64,000 nucleotides of DNA from Adineta vaga (GCA_021613535.1 CP075495.1:10230001-10294000); one strand, 5' to 3'. Counted from the first letter of the stretch, positions 1 through 13,014 are shown. Notes: generated by a model from the sequence alone, not told the origin. Numbers and translations: made by a program.

Positions 1-2361
1 CGATAATTCTATTAGAAATAATCGTAATTTGAATTGCTATTTTTTTCAATAAAATCTGGATCTTTTCTATTTTCTTCTAATCAAAGCACGATCATGCAAA
101 AATCTATCCTATTATCGTTCATGTCAATGTCATGGAAGAAACTATAGGTTTCTTTTTCTCCTACTATGTAAATTTGTTTCTTTTTTATTTTAACAAGTGA
201 TATGTCGTATCAAAGAATCGGAAGACTAAATAAGTAAAAGAAGAAGAAAAAAGAAAGAAAGTTTTATGCGTTCGTCTACATTACACTTAATGCAAACTAA
301 TGATTATTCTATTTCTTCTTCTTATGTATTTGTTGATCGTCAAAAATTCTTGTCCTGAATATAATTAAAACTATGAATAATGAAATACTTCAATAGACAT
401 ATGTATTCAATTTGCTAAAGTATAGATGCCAACTTCCAATTTGAATACACTCGACAATACAATATCATTCAGTACTAATGATTTTTGTTATTATTATTAG
501 TTCAATTTTTCGAATAGGTCTATATGTTGGATCAATTCTCATTGTAGTATGTCTTATTAGACAATACAATCAAACCAGAACACAAAAAATAGCTCTTCAT
601 CAATTCTATATTTATTTTCATAAATGTCCACTACATTGTGTTACTTGAACTATATATAGATCAAGTTAAAATATAATCAATATAAAGATACATAGTTTTT
701 TTTTATTATGATGATAAAGTCTTCCATGAAACATGTAATATAATATGCATCTATCTTCTTTTTTTTCTATCATGATCATGACATTGAATTCATTACTATT
801 ATTGACACGACATGTTATAGTTTGTAGAATATAGAGAAGTAAAGAGAAAAAAAGAAGACTTCATTCTTGTGATTTTGTTATTGATATGAATCTATTCTTC
901 ATTACTCTACATCTTCAAATCATTCGATGTAGAAATCAATCTTGATTTTCTGTAGAACAATAATCTTCTTTCGTATATAAGAACATAATATTACTTTGAA
1001 AATGTACAATGTTATTTCAATCTTCTGATTAATGAAATGAACACGTAAGAGAAGTTAAGATTTAGATTTGATTATTATCTATCTTGGTGTAAATTTCATT
1101 TCGATAATATTCTTTGTCAAAGACAATACCTCGAATTAGAAAAACTCTCTATGTCAGATTAGTTTCGTATAGACATGAAAGAAATAGGAATTCATATTAA
1201 TTTAATCATCAATGCCAAGGATTTCTTTTTCTCGCTCATATCTATTCTAGACGAATATATTAATATAAATCAATCAGACAATTATCGTTCTCTTTGAATA
1301 TTTCTCCGGTAGAAGAGCAAAGAAAACGACTAGAGACCAAACGACCATAAATAGAAATTGTACTTCGGAAAAAACTATTACTATTCGATATGAATGTTTT
1401 TCTTCTACAATAAATAAAAGAAAAGACATCAGCGCAAATAGTAGTTCTTTGTTTTCTAACGATCGTTTTTACTTTTGCACTTATTTCTAATGCGCTTAAA
1501 ATGGTCCTTGAATTATGATAAACTTCATTCTTAAGTACATTTAAATAAATCTCTAAGATTGAACACAAATGTTCTTCAGAAACAATTTTATGCGTTTTCC
1601 TTCTTAATCTTGATGATGAAGATTCAGACAAATGAATTAGTTCTTTATTATACTGAAAGGGAAACATATGTCATAAATAGTTTATAAACAAAAGCGATTT
1701 GTCTGGCCACCACAGATGGTCTACATTTCAAATTGGAAATTTTGAGATAAAAAATTGACTTTGTACAATCTGATTAGGAATTTGTGGATAAAAGTCTTTA
1801 AAAAAGTTTCATGTTACTCTGCATCATGCGTTAAACATGTAGATCAAGGTTTGCGTGAATTGAAATATAGAGATTGATTCATTGTGTCGTCTTTTGATCA
1901 ACATATAGAATTTCATAAGCAATTTCTTTTGTCAGAAGATCTCTTATGTGATTGATTATTATATAGATATATCAATCTTCTATTCCTATGACTCCTTTTT
2001 TCATAATTATGTTAATGAACAGGACTATATTAAAGACATATACTGATTTGTTTTAGTAGGAAGAAAATTTTAGAATTCAGTTGAAGTTTTCGTTAAAACA
2101 AAAGTTTCTTTCTCTCTCTATGAAACTATATTCGATCGATGTCGTTCGTTAATCAAAAGATGAAGGACACAAAAAATATTTGACAGAATGAAAAAATAAT
2201 TTAAAATATAATTTTTTTTCTCTACACAAACGGTATTTATTTTGTCGAGCATCCACCAATTTACTAATTCTCTTCTTTTTTTGTTTTCTTTTCAATCAAA
2301 AATATTCATATTCACAAAGATTCGATCGAACATACATCGTGATTAAAATTCTATAAGAAAC
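1..2361. other. AT-rich stretch with no supported gene
   Basis: No reading frame here has recognisable domains or the exon-intron pattern seen in the rest of the window. The longest open frame is on the minus strand at 1260-1667 and looks like chance: it is rich in Ser, Arg and Ile, has no motif, and no flanking exon extends it. The last 100 bases, ending in an A-rich leader before 2362, probably hold the promoter and 5' leader of the next gene. Confidence 0.6.
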
Positions 2362-2712
2362 ATGTCTAACAGCACCCTTAGTTCAGGATTTGCAGTTGCT
2401 GCAATTATAGGAACTGTAGTTGGATCCTTATGCTGTCTCGCTTGTTGTATTGGAACAATTGTAGGTGCTGTATTTCTGGTTAAATATTTAAATAAACAAA
2501 ACAATACAGTAGGTAATAATGGTATGATTCTTCAACCATATCCACAACAGCCACCATATGCAAGTAATTATCCGCCAGCCTATCCAATAAACAATAATTC
2601 ACCAGCCTATCCTATGAATAATAACCCACCAGAATATCGATCAGAAAAATCACAAATGCTTCCACCACGTGCAACATCACAAGCAAGAATCACAGAAATA
2701 ACGTCGACTTAA
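2362..2712 (+). CDS. Small one-pass membrane protein with Cys cluster and proline-rich PPxY tail
   Basis: This 116-residue protein is encoded by a single exon. Residues about 8-42 form one hydrophobic membrane segment containing a Cys cluster (LCCLACC), followed by a basic stop (KYLNKQ). The rest is a Pro/Tyr/Asn-rich tail with repeats of the type YPPAYP and PPEY. Two of these fit the PPxY consensus bound by WW domains such as those of NEDD4-type ubiquitin ligases. Small proteins of this layout (Shisa-like or Cys-rich membrane adaptors) are common in invertebrates, but I cannot assign this one to a named family. The start is the first ATG after an AT-rich leader. A role as a WW-binding membrane adaptor is inference from motifs only. 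Confidence 0.7.
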   Translation: MSNSTLSSGFAVAAIIGTVVGSLCCLACCIGTIVGAVFLVKYLNKQNNTVGNNGMILQPYPQQPPYASNYPPAYPINNNSPAYPMNNNPPEYRSEKSQMLPPRATSQARITEITST

Positions 2713-3745
2713 ATATACAAAATGAATAAAACCTTATTTATTCGACTTCTAAAGTGAATTATTTTTCTGTATATGAATCTTTTTCTATTATTATCAAAAA
2801 TGTCTTTATTACATAGAACTTTATTTTTTAGTTCTCTAACAAAAGTTAATTTATTCTATTTTACAGATAAACTTTTGAATATAACTCGCCATGATGTCAA
2901 TTGAAGAAAACCAGCATTGATTTATTCATTGATATACTATTGTCACGGAAATCAATATCAATTACTCGGGAGTCAACTGTCATATTATTTTGACTGATCG
3001 GAAGGAATTTCTGATGAAATATGATATGTCGAACAGAATGTTAAGCATAGATATTAAATACGAATGAATCATTAGTTCTATACAAAATAATATGGCTGAG
3101 AAATATTCTCCGACTACCATGCTTCACATCAGATTTAATTTAATGAAATTGTAGAAATTAGTAGACAGTAAATAGATTTTATCTAATAGATTTACATCGT
3201 TAAATGTAGAGATAATATTTGAAAAATAGGACACTTTATATAGATTCTCAAAATATTTCTTCATTGAAAAATCTTCATTGGTTATTGTTATTGTTATAAT
3301 TCATAGATTTATTACAAAGTGAATGTACGCATGATATAATTGTTTCTTATGCATAAAAGAACAAAAACATACATTCATATTTATATAAAAATGAAATTTC
3401 ATGATCTAGTCTATAAAATTCATCCTTATTATAAGAGATAACATATTGATCAAATATTCGCAAAGATTAACATTATATTTCATAAATTATTTATAGTCTT
3501 ACTTTCGTTTTTATTTTCTATCGAAGTGTATGTGCACATCATAAAAAGCATCTCGATTGACTATAAGTGACATCTGTTTTCACCTTTCGAATCATTAAAT
3601 GATTAAAGTTTGAATTGGTTAAAATTTTTACCATTGTTCATACCTGTAGCACATGCTTGTGTTCTGTTCTGTCTCCTCCTTTAGCGAAGGTCAAAATCAA
3701 TCTAACAATTATCTCGTTCATTCGAATTTAGATTATTAAAAAGAG
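2713..3745. other. Intergenic AT-rich spacer before the MAGUK gene
   Basis: It holds the 3' end of the small membrane-protein gene and the upstream region of the MPP-like gene. No open frame with coding character was seen. A pyrimidine-rich stretch (TCTGTCTCCTCC) near 3670 lies about 75 bases before the predicted start codon and may belong to the promoter or leader. Confidence 0.5.
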
Positions 3746-6700
3746 ATGCCTGCTCCAATCGATATCGAACCAGATAGATCTTCGATAAATAATGAATCAA
3801 CCGATGCATATAGTGCTGATTTTTTTGATGGTTTGTTCTACATATATATATATTTACATTATACAATACCTAACTGCCTTCTTTCTCTCATTATTTCATA
3901 GCATCCGTTGCAGATCTTGCTGATCTATTAAGAAGTGAACCACAAGATGATTATATTGTTGGTTTACAAGATACAATATCAAATATATTCTCATCACCTA
4001 CGATCTTTTCTCTTGCTTATGTATGATTTATACAAAGAATAAAAATAGCATTTGTCAATTTGTTTTTTAAATTTAGTGTCATGATCTACTACTTCGTTTT
4101 ATTCAACAACCAGATAATATGCGACCTGCCTCGACTGATAATCTATCTCTTTTAACATCTCTGCTTAAAGATCTTGAAATTGTTGGAATGACAAATACTT
4201 ATGCACGAGAACTAGATGGTATTCTACGACGACCACATATTCGAGTAATGATTTTTTTTAAATAGAATAGAATAGAAAACCAAATAAGAATTTCATTGTA
4301 AATAGATGATTATGGATGCTCATCAAACGATAGCAACACGAGAATATGCTGAAGATCAATTACCAATCGGTTATTTGCCTGATGCTGCGAAACCATTACC
4401 TGATATAACATCACCGTCATATGTTTTTCCGGGGACAATGCCAAATATGCCACCAAAAACAATTGGAATTGAATCAACTGGAGAAGAACATTTAGGTATT
4501 ACGGTGAAATTGAACGAATTAGGTGATTTAGAAATCAAGAGAATTGTTCAAGGAGGTTTAATTGATAAACAAGGTAAGATAGAATGAAATTTGAAAGTAG
4601 AAAACTTTTGATATTATTCTTGAATATTCAAGGTCTTCTTCATGTCGGTGATATTATTAAAGAAATCAATGGCGAAATTGTTAACACACCGGAAGAATTA
4701 CAAGATAAATTAAGAAATGCTCGAGGCGCAGTGACATTTAAAGTCGTACCTGGTTATTCCGATTTTCCATCACCTTCACAGGTAATTTCTTTTTGATGAC
4801 AAATTAATGAAAAACTAATTGTTTACTGGATTTTGTTTCCCGTTGAAGTTATATCTTCGAGCTCATTTCTCGTATGATCCTGCGAAAGATAAATTAATTC
4901 CTGCGAAAGAAGCTGGATTAGCATTTGATGAAGGTGATGTGTTACAAATTCTTTCACAAGACGATGTTCATTGGTGGCAGGTATGAGTCTTTCGTTTTTT
5001 TTTCGTTCTCAAGAATTTCAAACTGATTTCATTTTGTTTTTTATTAAAAGGCAAAACATGTGAAAGATCCAACACAGAAAGGTCTTATACCATCACAATA
5101 CCTTGAAGAGCGACGAAAAGCTTTTGTCGCACCTGAAAATGATTTTTCTAAAACATCTCGTAAGTTTAATAAAAAGAAAATGAGCATTATATGAATATTT
5201 AATTAAAGAAAAACACTCACTTAACAGTAATCGTTGAACTTATATAAACAGTTTTATTGAGGTTTCATACGAGATGACCTATTTCAGTGAAGAAAAATGT
5301 ACTTAGTAACTTGTTAAGTGACTATTTCTATAAGAAAAAACTTTTAACCTTTAAAATGCCGTTTACTTGTGAAAAACTTTTTCGTTTAAACAGATCTTTT
5401 CAATATAATAATTATGGGAACATCATACTAGTAGTTAATAAGAGTGTCAATTATCGATTGAAATATAGAGAAAAACAGATGATTTCCTTCCGTATTAAAT
5501 ATTTGACTTACGTAAACAAAATTCATTGAATATGTCAACTTCAATGTCTACATTTGATACTTATATGAGAGAATTTCTAGTGCAAATAAATCTTTGTTAT
5601 TTACCTTTTTTTTAATATTCAAAGTCGATTTCGTTATTCGTTTGATTATAGACAAACTTTTATTTTCTTAATATCTAATCAATCTGTGAATAGATATTTA
5701 TTGATAAAAACAAAAAAAAACATTTCTCTCTTTTTCCATATTTAGTTGTATGTGGTTTAATTGATCGTCGAAAGAAAAAACGTTTATTATTTAATGTGAA
5801 AGATTCGTCTCTATTCGATAAAGGTGATATATGTCTCTATCAAGAAGTAGCACGTATGCCACCATTTGCACGAAAATGTTTAATTCTTATTGGACCACAT
5901 GGCGTGGGCAGACGAACATTAAAGAGTCGTTTGATTTCTCTTGATCCTGATCGTTTTGGAACGACGAAACCACGTAAATTGAGAAATACAAAGAGACATC
6001 GAAAGTTTTCTATTCTTTGATATTCTCTCTTATAGATACGTCACGTTCATTACGAATTGAAGAAGCTAATGCGTATTTTCATACGGATAGAAATGAAATG
6101 GAAGATGAAATTGAAGCAGGTGGTTTTCTTGAACATGGTCTCTATGGTGAACATTTATATGGTACAAAATTTGAATCCGTTCGTCGAGTAATTCAATCAA
6201 GTAAAATGTGTGTACTTGATATTGAACCAACGGTAAGAAAAGATTCTACTTTAATCTATTATTGAAGCAATTTTTTTTCATAATTTAGGCTTTAAAATTA
6301 ATTTGTAATAAAGAATTCATGCCATATGTTGTATTTATAAAAGCACCAAATTTGGATTATCTTCGATATATGCAACATAATAATAAACAAAAAATGTCCA
6401 AAATGCGAACAGTTCGTAGTATTATTTATTTATTGATAGAATTTAATAATCGATCGTTGTTTTTAGAAAAGTAATATAGGAAATAATTCATCATTAAATT
6501 TATCGGTAAGAATTGCATATAGTTAGAATAGAAATACTTATTTTCTTTATTTAAAATATTGTTTAGTCGAAAGATCTTGAACAAGTTGTTTTGGAAAGTG
6601 AAGCTTTAGAACGTGATTATCATACATATTTTGATTTAACATTAATTGCCGAAGATATGGATAAAACATTTGAACAGTAAGATATGAGAAAGATATTAAT

Positions 6701-6799
6701 TTAGGAAATCAAACTACTAAATTTTATTTTAGACTTGTTCGAGCTGTTGAAGCTTTGAGTGCTGAACCGCAATGGGTGAATGTTCAATGGTTTTCTTAA
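3746..6799 (+). CDS. MPP2: MAGUK scaffold, MPP2/MPP6 type (L27-L27-PDZ-SH3-GUK)
   Basis: This multi-exon gene encodes a membrane-associated guanylate-kinase homologue that assembles junctional and synaptic complexes. Exons run 3746-3830, 3902-4020, about 4077-4244, 4306-4575 and onward. Two L27-like helical segments (exons 2-4) are followed by a PDZ domain with the family hallmark [17 protein letters not shown]. Next come an SH3 domain ([18 protein letters not shown], then WWQ), a basic hook (DRRKKKR) and a GUK domain with [21 protein letters not shown] and a carboxy-terminal [11 protein letters not shown]. The PDZ and GUK wording matches animal MPP2/MPP6 (VAM-1/PALS2) better than MPP5 or CASK. 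Introns are mostly 50-80 bp; one near 5160-5745 is much longer. The gene appears intact. GUK domains of this family bind partners and do not act as kinases (family knowledge). Confidence 0.93.
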
Positions 6800-7483
6800 A
6801 AAAGAAAAGTGTTTCTTATCAAACTAACACTTAATATTATTGTGTTGATCAATCATTCAATGTTTTGTACATATATATATAAAGAAAGTGCTTATATTCA
6901 TATTTGAATTTCATACATTCCATTTTTCGTTTGATTTTTTGTGCAATTTAACATTTATCGCTACTATTGCTGAATGCTGAGTGTCCCGTTTTCCTTGTGT
7001 TCTTTTTTTAATCTTATGCTTATTTGCTTTTTCTACTTGTAATCTCAGTTATTAATGAATAAATGCATTCCCGTGCTTCTTTTTTTACTGCACCATTAGA
7101 ATATTTAGACAGATTTTGATTTTCTAAATAAATAGAAAAATTTGTTTCACAAAAAACGTTATAAGTAATCATAAGATAATTTGAACAACGTAATGAAACA
7201 CAATGTTTACGTATATATTATTTTAACATCTATATTTAGAGATGAAACACTAAATTTATTCATCTTTTCATTGTTCTGTTTAATCTCTCATTTATTTGTT
7301 ATTTAATCCTCATAAATGGCACTTGTAAAACATACGACTTTTGTAGTCTATCATCAATAGCTACTTTATAGTACATATATTTTTATTATTAGACATAAAT
7401 AATTACTTCGAAAGTCAAGCATGCGAAAAAGCGCTTGAGCTCTTTTCATTCTTTTTTTTATCATATTAATTTTTTCCAATTAC
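6800..7483. other. Intergenic spacer
   Basis: This is the 3' flank of the MAGUK gene, with a possible polyadenylation signal (AATAAA-like) near 7058, and then the AT-rich upstream region of the next ORF. No other feature was seen. Confidence 0.5.
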
Positions 7484-7957
7484 ATGAACTGCATATGGTT
7501 CGAGGATGAGCCAGCTTCATCCACACTGCATCAATCTGATGACGTGAAATTATCAAGCCAAAATAATCAGATTAGTGACACATCAAAAGATCATGTGGGA
7601 TGTTCATCATACATACATTTTAGTCATGCCTCATATACATTAGGTTTTGGTCAATTATTTTCAGGTAGTTTTGAATCTTTTCAAAGTTCTACTCCCATTC
7701 GTCAATGTTATTCAAATACCGTTAATAATACATCAAAGGTAAATACAAAATCAGTCCAGCAAGATCACATTATTCGAAACAAAATTGACAGAGCCATGGA
7801 AACCATCCGAAATACTGTATATAACGCAGAAAAACAATGTAACTTCTTATCAACTAATCCTTATCGAAATAACATGAATGAAGCTGCTACACGTCTTAAA
7901 TGTGCAGCAAATACAATATCGATGGATGCTAATCGACGACATTATTTTCGATCGTGA
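7484..7957 (+). CDS. Hypothetical 157-residue protein, single exon
   Basis: I do not recognise this protein. It is polar and Ser/Asn/Gln-rich, with no signal peptide or membrane segment. The carboxy-terminal half (about 95-150) is predicted helical by eye, from DHIIRNKIDRAMETIRNTVY to the Cys-bearing LKCAANTI. Composition resembles the unstructured linkers of neighbouring genes, and the frame stays open for 474 bases in AT-rich DNA, which favours a real gene. It could also be one exon of a larger gene or a lineage-specific orphan. No splice sites extending it were found. Confidence 0.5.
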   Translation: MNCIWFEDEPASSTLHQSDDVKLSSQNNQISDTSKDHVGCSSYIHFSHASYTLGFGQLFSGSFESFQSSTPIRQCYSNTVNNTSKVNTKSVQQDHIIRNKIDRAMETIRNTVYNAEKQCNFLSTNPYRNNMNEAATRLKCAANTISMDANRRHYFRS

Positions 7958-8259
7958 AAGCTTCGTTATTCCAATATTTTCAAAATTTGTTGATAAAGAA
8001 AGCAAAGTTAATTTCCTTTTTTTTCTTGTTTATTATTTTAATACAGTAATACACATATATTGCATGTGACAGACTAGTATTCATGTTAAAGAAATAACTT
8101 ATATTCTCAATTGTGAAGTGTAATTTTAACTGTATGAAATTGAAAAAAGAAAAACTCGTAAAATATATTTTCAATCGATAGTATAAAGAATAGAAAATGT
8201 TCTCATGTAATATATATGTTTATAATCGTTTTTTTTTAGAAAAAGATAATCGATAGCTA

Positions 8260-9881
8260 TTAACTATCCCAAGCTGAACGTGTTCGAAATAATTGACGAG
8301 TTTGATTTGTATTTTCATGAATAATTGGTGTCGGAGTTGTTGTACATAATGTAGTTGTTGTTGTATCATTTGTGGTTGTTATCTCTGGTGATCCTGATGA
8401 TCGATCTTTCGATGAACGTCGATGTTCATTTCCACTACTACTACTTCCACCATCACCACTAATACGATAAACAATGATATTTTTAGGAAATGTTTTTCTT
8501 TCTAATTGTTTTAAATAATCTTGAAATCGTTTATCCATGGTTGGAAATTGTTGATGTCGTTTTTGTATAACAGGAAATAAACGATGAACAGTATGCATGG
8601 CTTCAGTTAATGTTATTTGTTCATTGATTAACATTAAATATTGAATAGCAATGACAGCCAAAGGTGAATTTGGTGTTAATTCAAATCCATAGATCAATAC
8701 ACGTTTATCTTCTTGTTGTGCTTTTAATATAAAACGATTGACTGCTGCAAAAAGTTGTCCTAAATGCGTACGACTTAATTCTCGTATTTTACTATTACTT
8801 AATGGATTCAAATCTGTTGATGTTGTTGTTGATGATGAGGAGGAAGAGGACGACGATGTTAGAAATGGTTGATTAAATTCAAGTGTTAATGTACAACGTG
8901 AATGTGTATGTCCACACTGGCAAGGAAGACGAGCACCTGCATTAGCTTTACGTGCTAATTCATCAGGTCTCATATTTGATGCATCAATAATGTAATCAAT
9001 AGATAATTTACATAATTGTCGTTCATTTTGTAAAGCTCGTATTGAACCTAGTAGAACATCATCAGTAAGAAAAACAAGTGGTATAGTTGGTGATGATGGA
9101 TCACTAATTGCTAATGTTTGTCGAACTAAAGATTGTGAACGTCGTTGTTTATCACGTCGTAATTGTGAACGAATGTCTGTACCTAGAAATAGAATTTTCT
9201 AATGAAATACAAAAATCGAAAAAAACAACAACAAAAGTACCAAGAAATTCAGAAGTGGTTGTAAACACAGATGGAGCTTGTTGAGGTGTAAATGTTGTTG
9301 AAATAGAAGCTTGTGTTGGTGATGATGATGCTTTTGAACGTGCTGTTGTTGGCGATGGTGTTGGATATGCGGTATTTGTTCGTTGAACAGGTGAAACAAG
9401 AGTTTCTGACGAATCTATAACCCATTCGTTTTCATAGGCTGATGATTTTGATACTGCTAATCCTGCTGTAGTTGGTCGACTGATAGATGTACGTATAGCA
9501 CTACTATCGGTACTGAAACGTCCCGAAGATGTGTGTTGAAAAGAATTTTTTCGATGATGATGATGATGATGATGATTTCCCAATGCTGGCGTTCGTCGAA
9601 GACTAGCAGTCGATGATGAACGATAATTGAATCGATCAGTTAACATTTGTTTTCGTCCTGTTGATTTAAAATCATCATCATCATCGTCGTCATCCGACGG
9701 TGATGATGTTAAAACATCTTGAACATTTAAATCACTTCTCGATGCACTCTCAATACAAACAGTAACAGTCGACGGATCAGCAACTGTTGATGATGCCGTA
9801 CTAAAATCAATTTTTCAGATAGATAATAAGAAAGACTTTTGTTTTTTACCTTGGAGAACGTCGAATAACGCTGTGTGTCAT
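8260..9881 (-). CDS. Dual-specificity-phosphatase-fold protein lacking the catalytic Cys (pseudophosphatase)
   Basis: Three coding exons: 9881-9850, about 9800-9240 and 9182-8260. The junctions are GT-AG and keep the frame. The first half is disordered, with an Asp run (SPSDDDDDDDD), a His run and many Ser/Thr. The second half has the outline of a dual-specificity phosphatase: a first strand ending LVFLTDD, then LSIDYIIDASNMRPDEL, where DUSPs have the 'gI.hVLNvs' strand. Later come VLIYGFELTPNSPLAVIAIQ and the helical EAMHTVHRLFPVI. At the signature HCx5R loop it has Tyr-Gly-x5-Asn, so the His, nucleophilic Cys and Arg are all replaced (8662-8691). Binding rather than catalysis is inferred. 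The open frame and an acceptor near 9911 suggest more amino-terminal coding sequence upstream. No specific orthologue was recognised. Confidence 0.68.
9549..9575 (-). repeat. CAT/ATG trinucleotide run encoding a His tract
   Basis: A GATGATGATG-type trinucleotide run lies inside the coding exon of the DUSP-like gene and is read on the minus strand as seven consecutive His codons. Runs of this kind change length by slippage. Confidence 0.8.
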
Positions 9882-11681
9882 ATAAAAATAGTTAATGTGT
9901 CCTGCTTTAGGCTAGAAAGAGATTAAGACAATGAATTTTGAACAATTAGTAGACGTTTAAAGATAAGACATTAAAATCTTCTGACTAAGTCAAAGACGAA
10001 GAAATATTCCAAGAGAAAAATGTAATCAAAATTGTCGTACATAATGACGAGTCTTCTTTCACATCTTGATATAAAAGAGAAAAAAAATTAAGAATAAAGG
10101 AGCAGATTCTTTTCTTCTTCTTCTTCTTTTTTTCTTTCCTATCTTCGGCACTTTTGTGTCTATCGCTATATATATGTATATGAGACACAACCTTCCGCAT
10201 TACTTTGAGCTGTTGCTTTTGCATTAATGAAGTTCATCCTATCTTTTTTCTTCATTCTTTTATTCCTCTTTTTTAATTTCTAATGTGCATGTTAGTCTGT
10301 GAGTTAGAATTCTTCGTTACTCGAGGATGACAAACACTTTTGAAGATATTCTCATTCCATACTACTGTGCATGCACGCACAGGTTTGGTAGAATTTATTA
10401 TGAGATAGGATTATCATTTCCTGTTCTTTCTTGAAAACAGGAAAAAGTTTGTCAAGATAAAGGTGTTTAAAGAATAAATGAATAGCCTTTATTCTCTTCT
10501 CCTGTCTGCATTGAACAGCTGTTACTAGCAAGTCTTCATTTCCTTTCTTTTTTTTTCTCAAAGAAAAGATTTTACAGCATTTAAAATCTTCCATGTTTAA
10601 CACACATAACAATGCTGAATCGATTATAAACTAACAACTTTTTAGATTGATATTGTATCCGATAGAATGCTTAAGATTTAGAAAGAAGTTTTATAGAAAG
10701 TGTTCAACTAGAAAATGGAAGCTATTGCATACGTATATAGACATTAATTATTTATTAAAGTATTTACAGTTAAGTCAACCAATATATATATATATACACT
10801 TTTTTTGATTATCTATTTGTGTTGATAAGATAAAAGAGAAAATTTATAAAACAAAAAAAAAGAAAAATACTTTTCCTAATATTGAAAAGAAAAAAACTTG
10901 AAAATTTTACATTATCTTACAACATTTTATTGATATAATCTCGATAAGTAGTTCACTATCCATTGTAGAAACATTAAACTTTTCTATTCATAGAATTTAC
11001 TTGGAATGACATTCAGTTACGACTGTTTCATGTTCTTCTTTCATTCAATTCAATAATTGAAAGATTTCTTAATCGTAAGTTGGAACGGTATCTATAGGAT
11101 CAATGCATATGAAATATGAATAGACAAAGTTATGAGAATGCATTGGAAGTTTTCTCGTTGATGAGCTTAAATTAACAATGAAATCATTGCATGACATCAT
11201 AATTCTAATGAAATCCGCGATGAATTTTTATAGTTCTATTAACGTCATTTGACGAGCATCATGAATAATTTCAATAATATATGAGTAGTCGTATAGAAAT
11301 GAGGAATTCATCTAACATTATTTTCATTATGTTGAACACCTTTGTTTTGATTTTGAAATTTTCTAAACATTCCTTTTATTTCCTTTTTCTCGGCAGTTTT
11401 TGTTATTTCTTTGGATATAACTTCTAATTGATACTCTAATATCTTAGTTAAGTGATGTGAATTGAGTAGAAATAATTACTAGACATACTGATATTAATTC
11501 TTTGCCAGACAACTTTACACCTGAATTCATTGTTCTTGTTTTTTAATAAATAAATAAATAAATATATATATATATTCAATAAATGTATTGTTTAAAAGAA
11601 AGAAAGAAAAGAATGCTCTAGTAAATCTATATTAAAAAAAAGAAGAAGAATCGAGAAAGAAAGAAAAAGAATAGAATAATA
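9882..11681. other. Long spacer between two minus-strand genes
   Basis: It contains the probable 5' region of the DUSP-like gene and the 3' flank of the membrane-protein gene. A splice acceptor (TTTCTAG on the minus strand, near 9911) and a short candidate first exon around 10223-10191 (MQKQQLKVMRK) may belong to the DUSP-like gene. The rest is AT-rich with TA and purine runs; no independent gene was seen. Confidence 0.5.
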
Positions 11682-13014
11682 TTAGTCTTTTCCTTGAAGT
11701 ATGGCATGACGATAATTATTTTTACTTGAATTTGTTAATGATCGCCATGTTGTGCCTGAATAACGAAAAAAGGCTAAAACTAAATGAAGACATACGACAA
11801 AGGATAATAATGCTGTAGTTAAATAGAATGATATATGCAATAAATAACTTGAATGTTGATCTTGATGTTGCCAATAACTAAATGTTATTATAGCTAAAAA
11901 GATCCAACCTGCAACAACATGACACATTGTATTGAAAAAGAAACAGGACATTAAAATAATATAAACTAAGGTTATAACACATATTGACGCGATTAAACAT
12001 ACACCAATTAAATCTAATGTTGAATCACTTATTTGAAAGTTTGGTTTCGATAGTAGGAAACTTTTACAAGCATATAAAGATGAAAAACCAATCAAAGCTA
12101 TTTGCCATGCTAACATTACACTAAGACCATTATGAACAAATATTCTTATCGACCAGATATCACCAAATCTAATAGAAACTAAAACAATAATACATGTCTT
12201 CAAATAAAATTACTTACAAATGACATGTTGATAATTCACGTTCATAATTATGAAGATGAATAATCGATGTAATTAAGCAAAATGTTAATGCCATTGCACC
12301 TAAGACAGTATAAATAACTGCAAGCTAAAATTGAAAACAATATCGAAATGAATCACTAAAGAAAATACAAACATACAACATTCGATTGATGTTGAATAAG
12401 AAATAAGAATAGAAGATGAGACCAACAAGCAAGACTGAAAGTTAATAATTGCATTTGAGGAACTGGACGTGGATATTTATATAAATAATCGCTATCACCA
12501 CCGCCACCATTTCGACGACATAAAGTTGTTATAGCATAGAGTAACCATGGAGTCTGAATGAAATCGAGATCGAAAAATAATTCAATCAATGAAGATTTGA
12601 ATTTACTTGTAAGCCATAGACAGTCATCCAAATTGGTGCAATCCAGTTTTTCGGTGGAACTAATGGATGAGTTTGTGCATGAAATCGGTGAAGAACATGA
12701 CCAAAAACTATTGAAGATCGAGAAAAAACAGTATTTATTGCATTCGAAGTATATATTCACTTTTTTTTATTTACCTTGACTATTAAAGAAAAGATCACCA
12801 ATAATTAATGTTAATGCTAAAATATATGAAACAAGTGCAATAATAAGACCAATTGTTTTGCCACATGAATGTCGTTGTTTAGTTCTATGAAATATAATAA
12901 AAGATCCCTTTGATTTGTTACAATCTTGATAAAAACGACATACTTATCAATAGCAGTATGCATCGCTGGACTATCACCAAAAGACGTTGGACGAGAGAAC
13001 AAACTCGACGACAT
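11682..13014 (-). CDS. Multi-pass membrane protein, distantly TspO-like in appearance
   Basis: At least five exons, starting with ATG at 13014 (MSSSLFSRPTSFGDSP). Reading through the junctions gives a strongly hydrophobic protein with about seven or eight membrane segments. After the first segment (IGLIIALVSYILAL) comes a loop with PPKNWIAPIWMTVYGLQTPW, then repeated Trp/Leu/Phe-rich segments and IRIFVHNGLSVMLAWQIA, ending in a polar tail. The combination of PP-W..P.W...Y with a later VHNGL.....W resembles a group of uncharacterised invertebrate proteins distantly like TspO/MBR. I recall that resemblance from general pattern only, so the function is unassigned. The exon at 12719-12607 is coded in a different frame from the longest open frame there. 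Confidence 0.6.

Noticed and set aside
1260-1667. 135-residue open frame on the minus strand
   Set aside because: No domain, no joining exon and no coding-like composition; likely chance in AT-rich DNA.
5287-5529. 80-residue open frame on the plus strand
   Set aside because: It lies inside the long intron of the MAGUK gene and has no motif.
12558-12779. 73-residue plus-strand frame
   Set aside because: Antisense shadow of the multi-pass membrane-protein exon, which codes on the minus strand in another frame.
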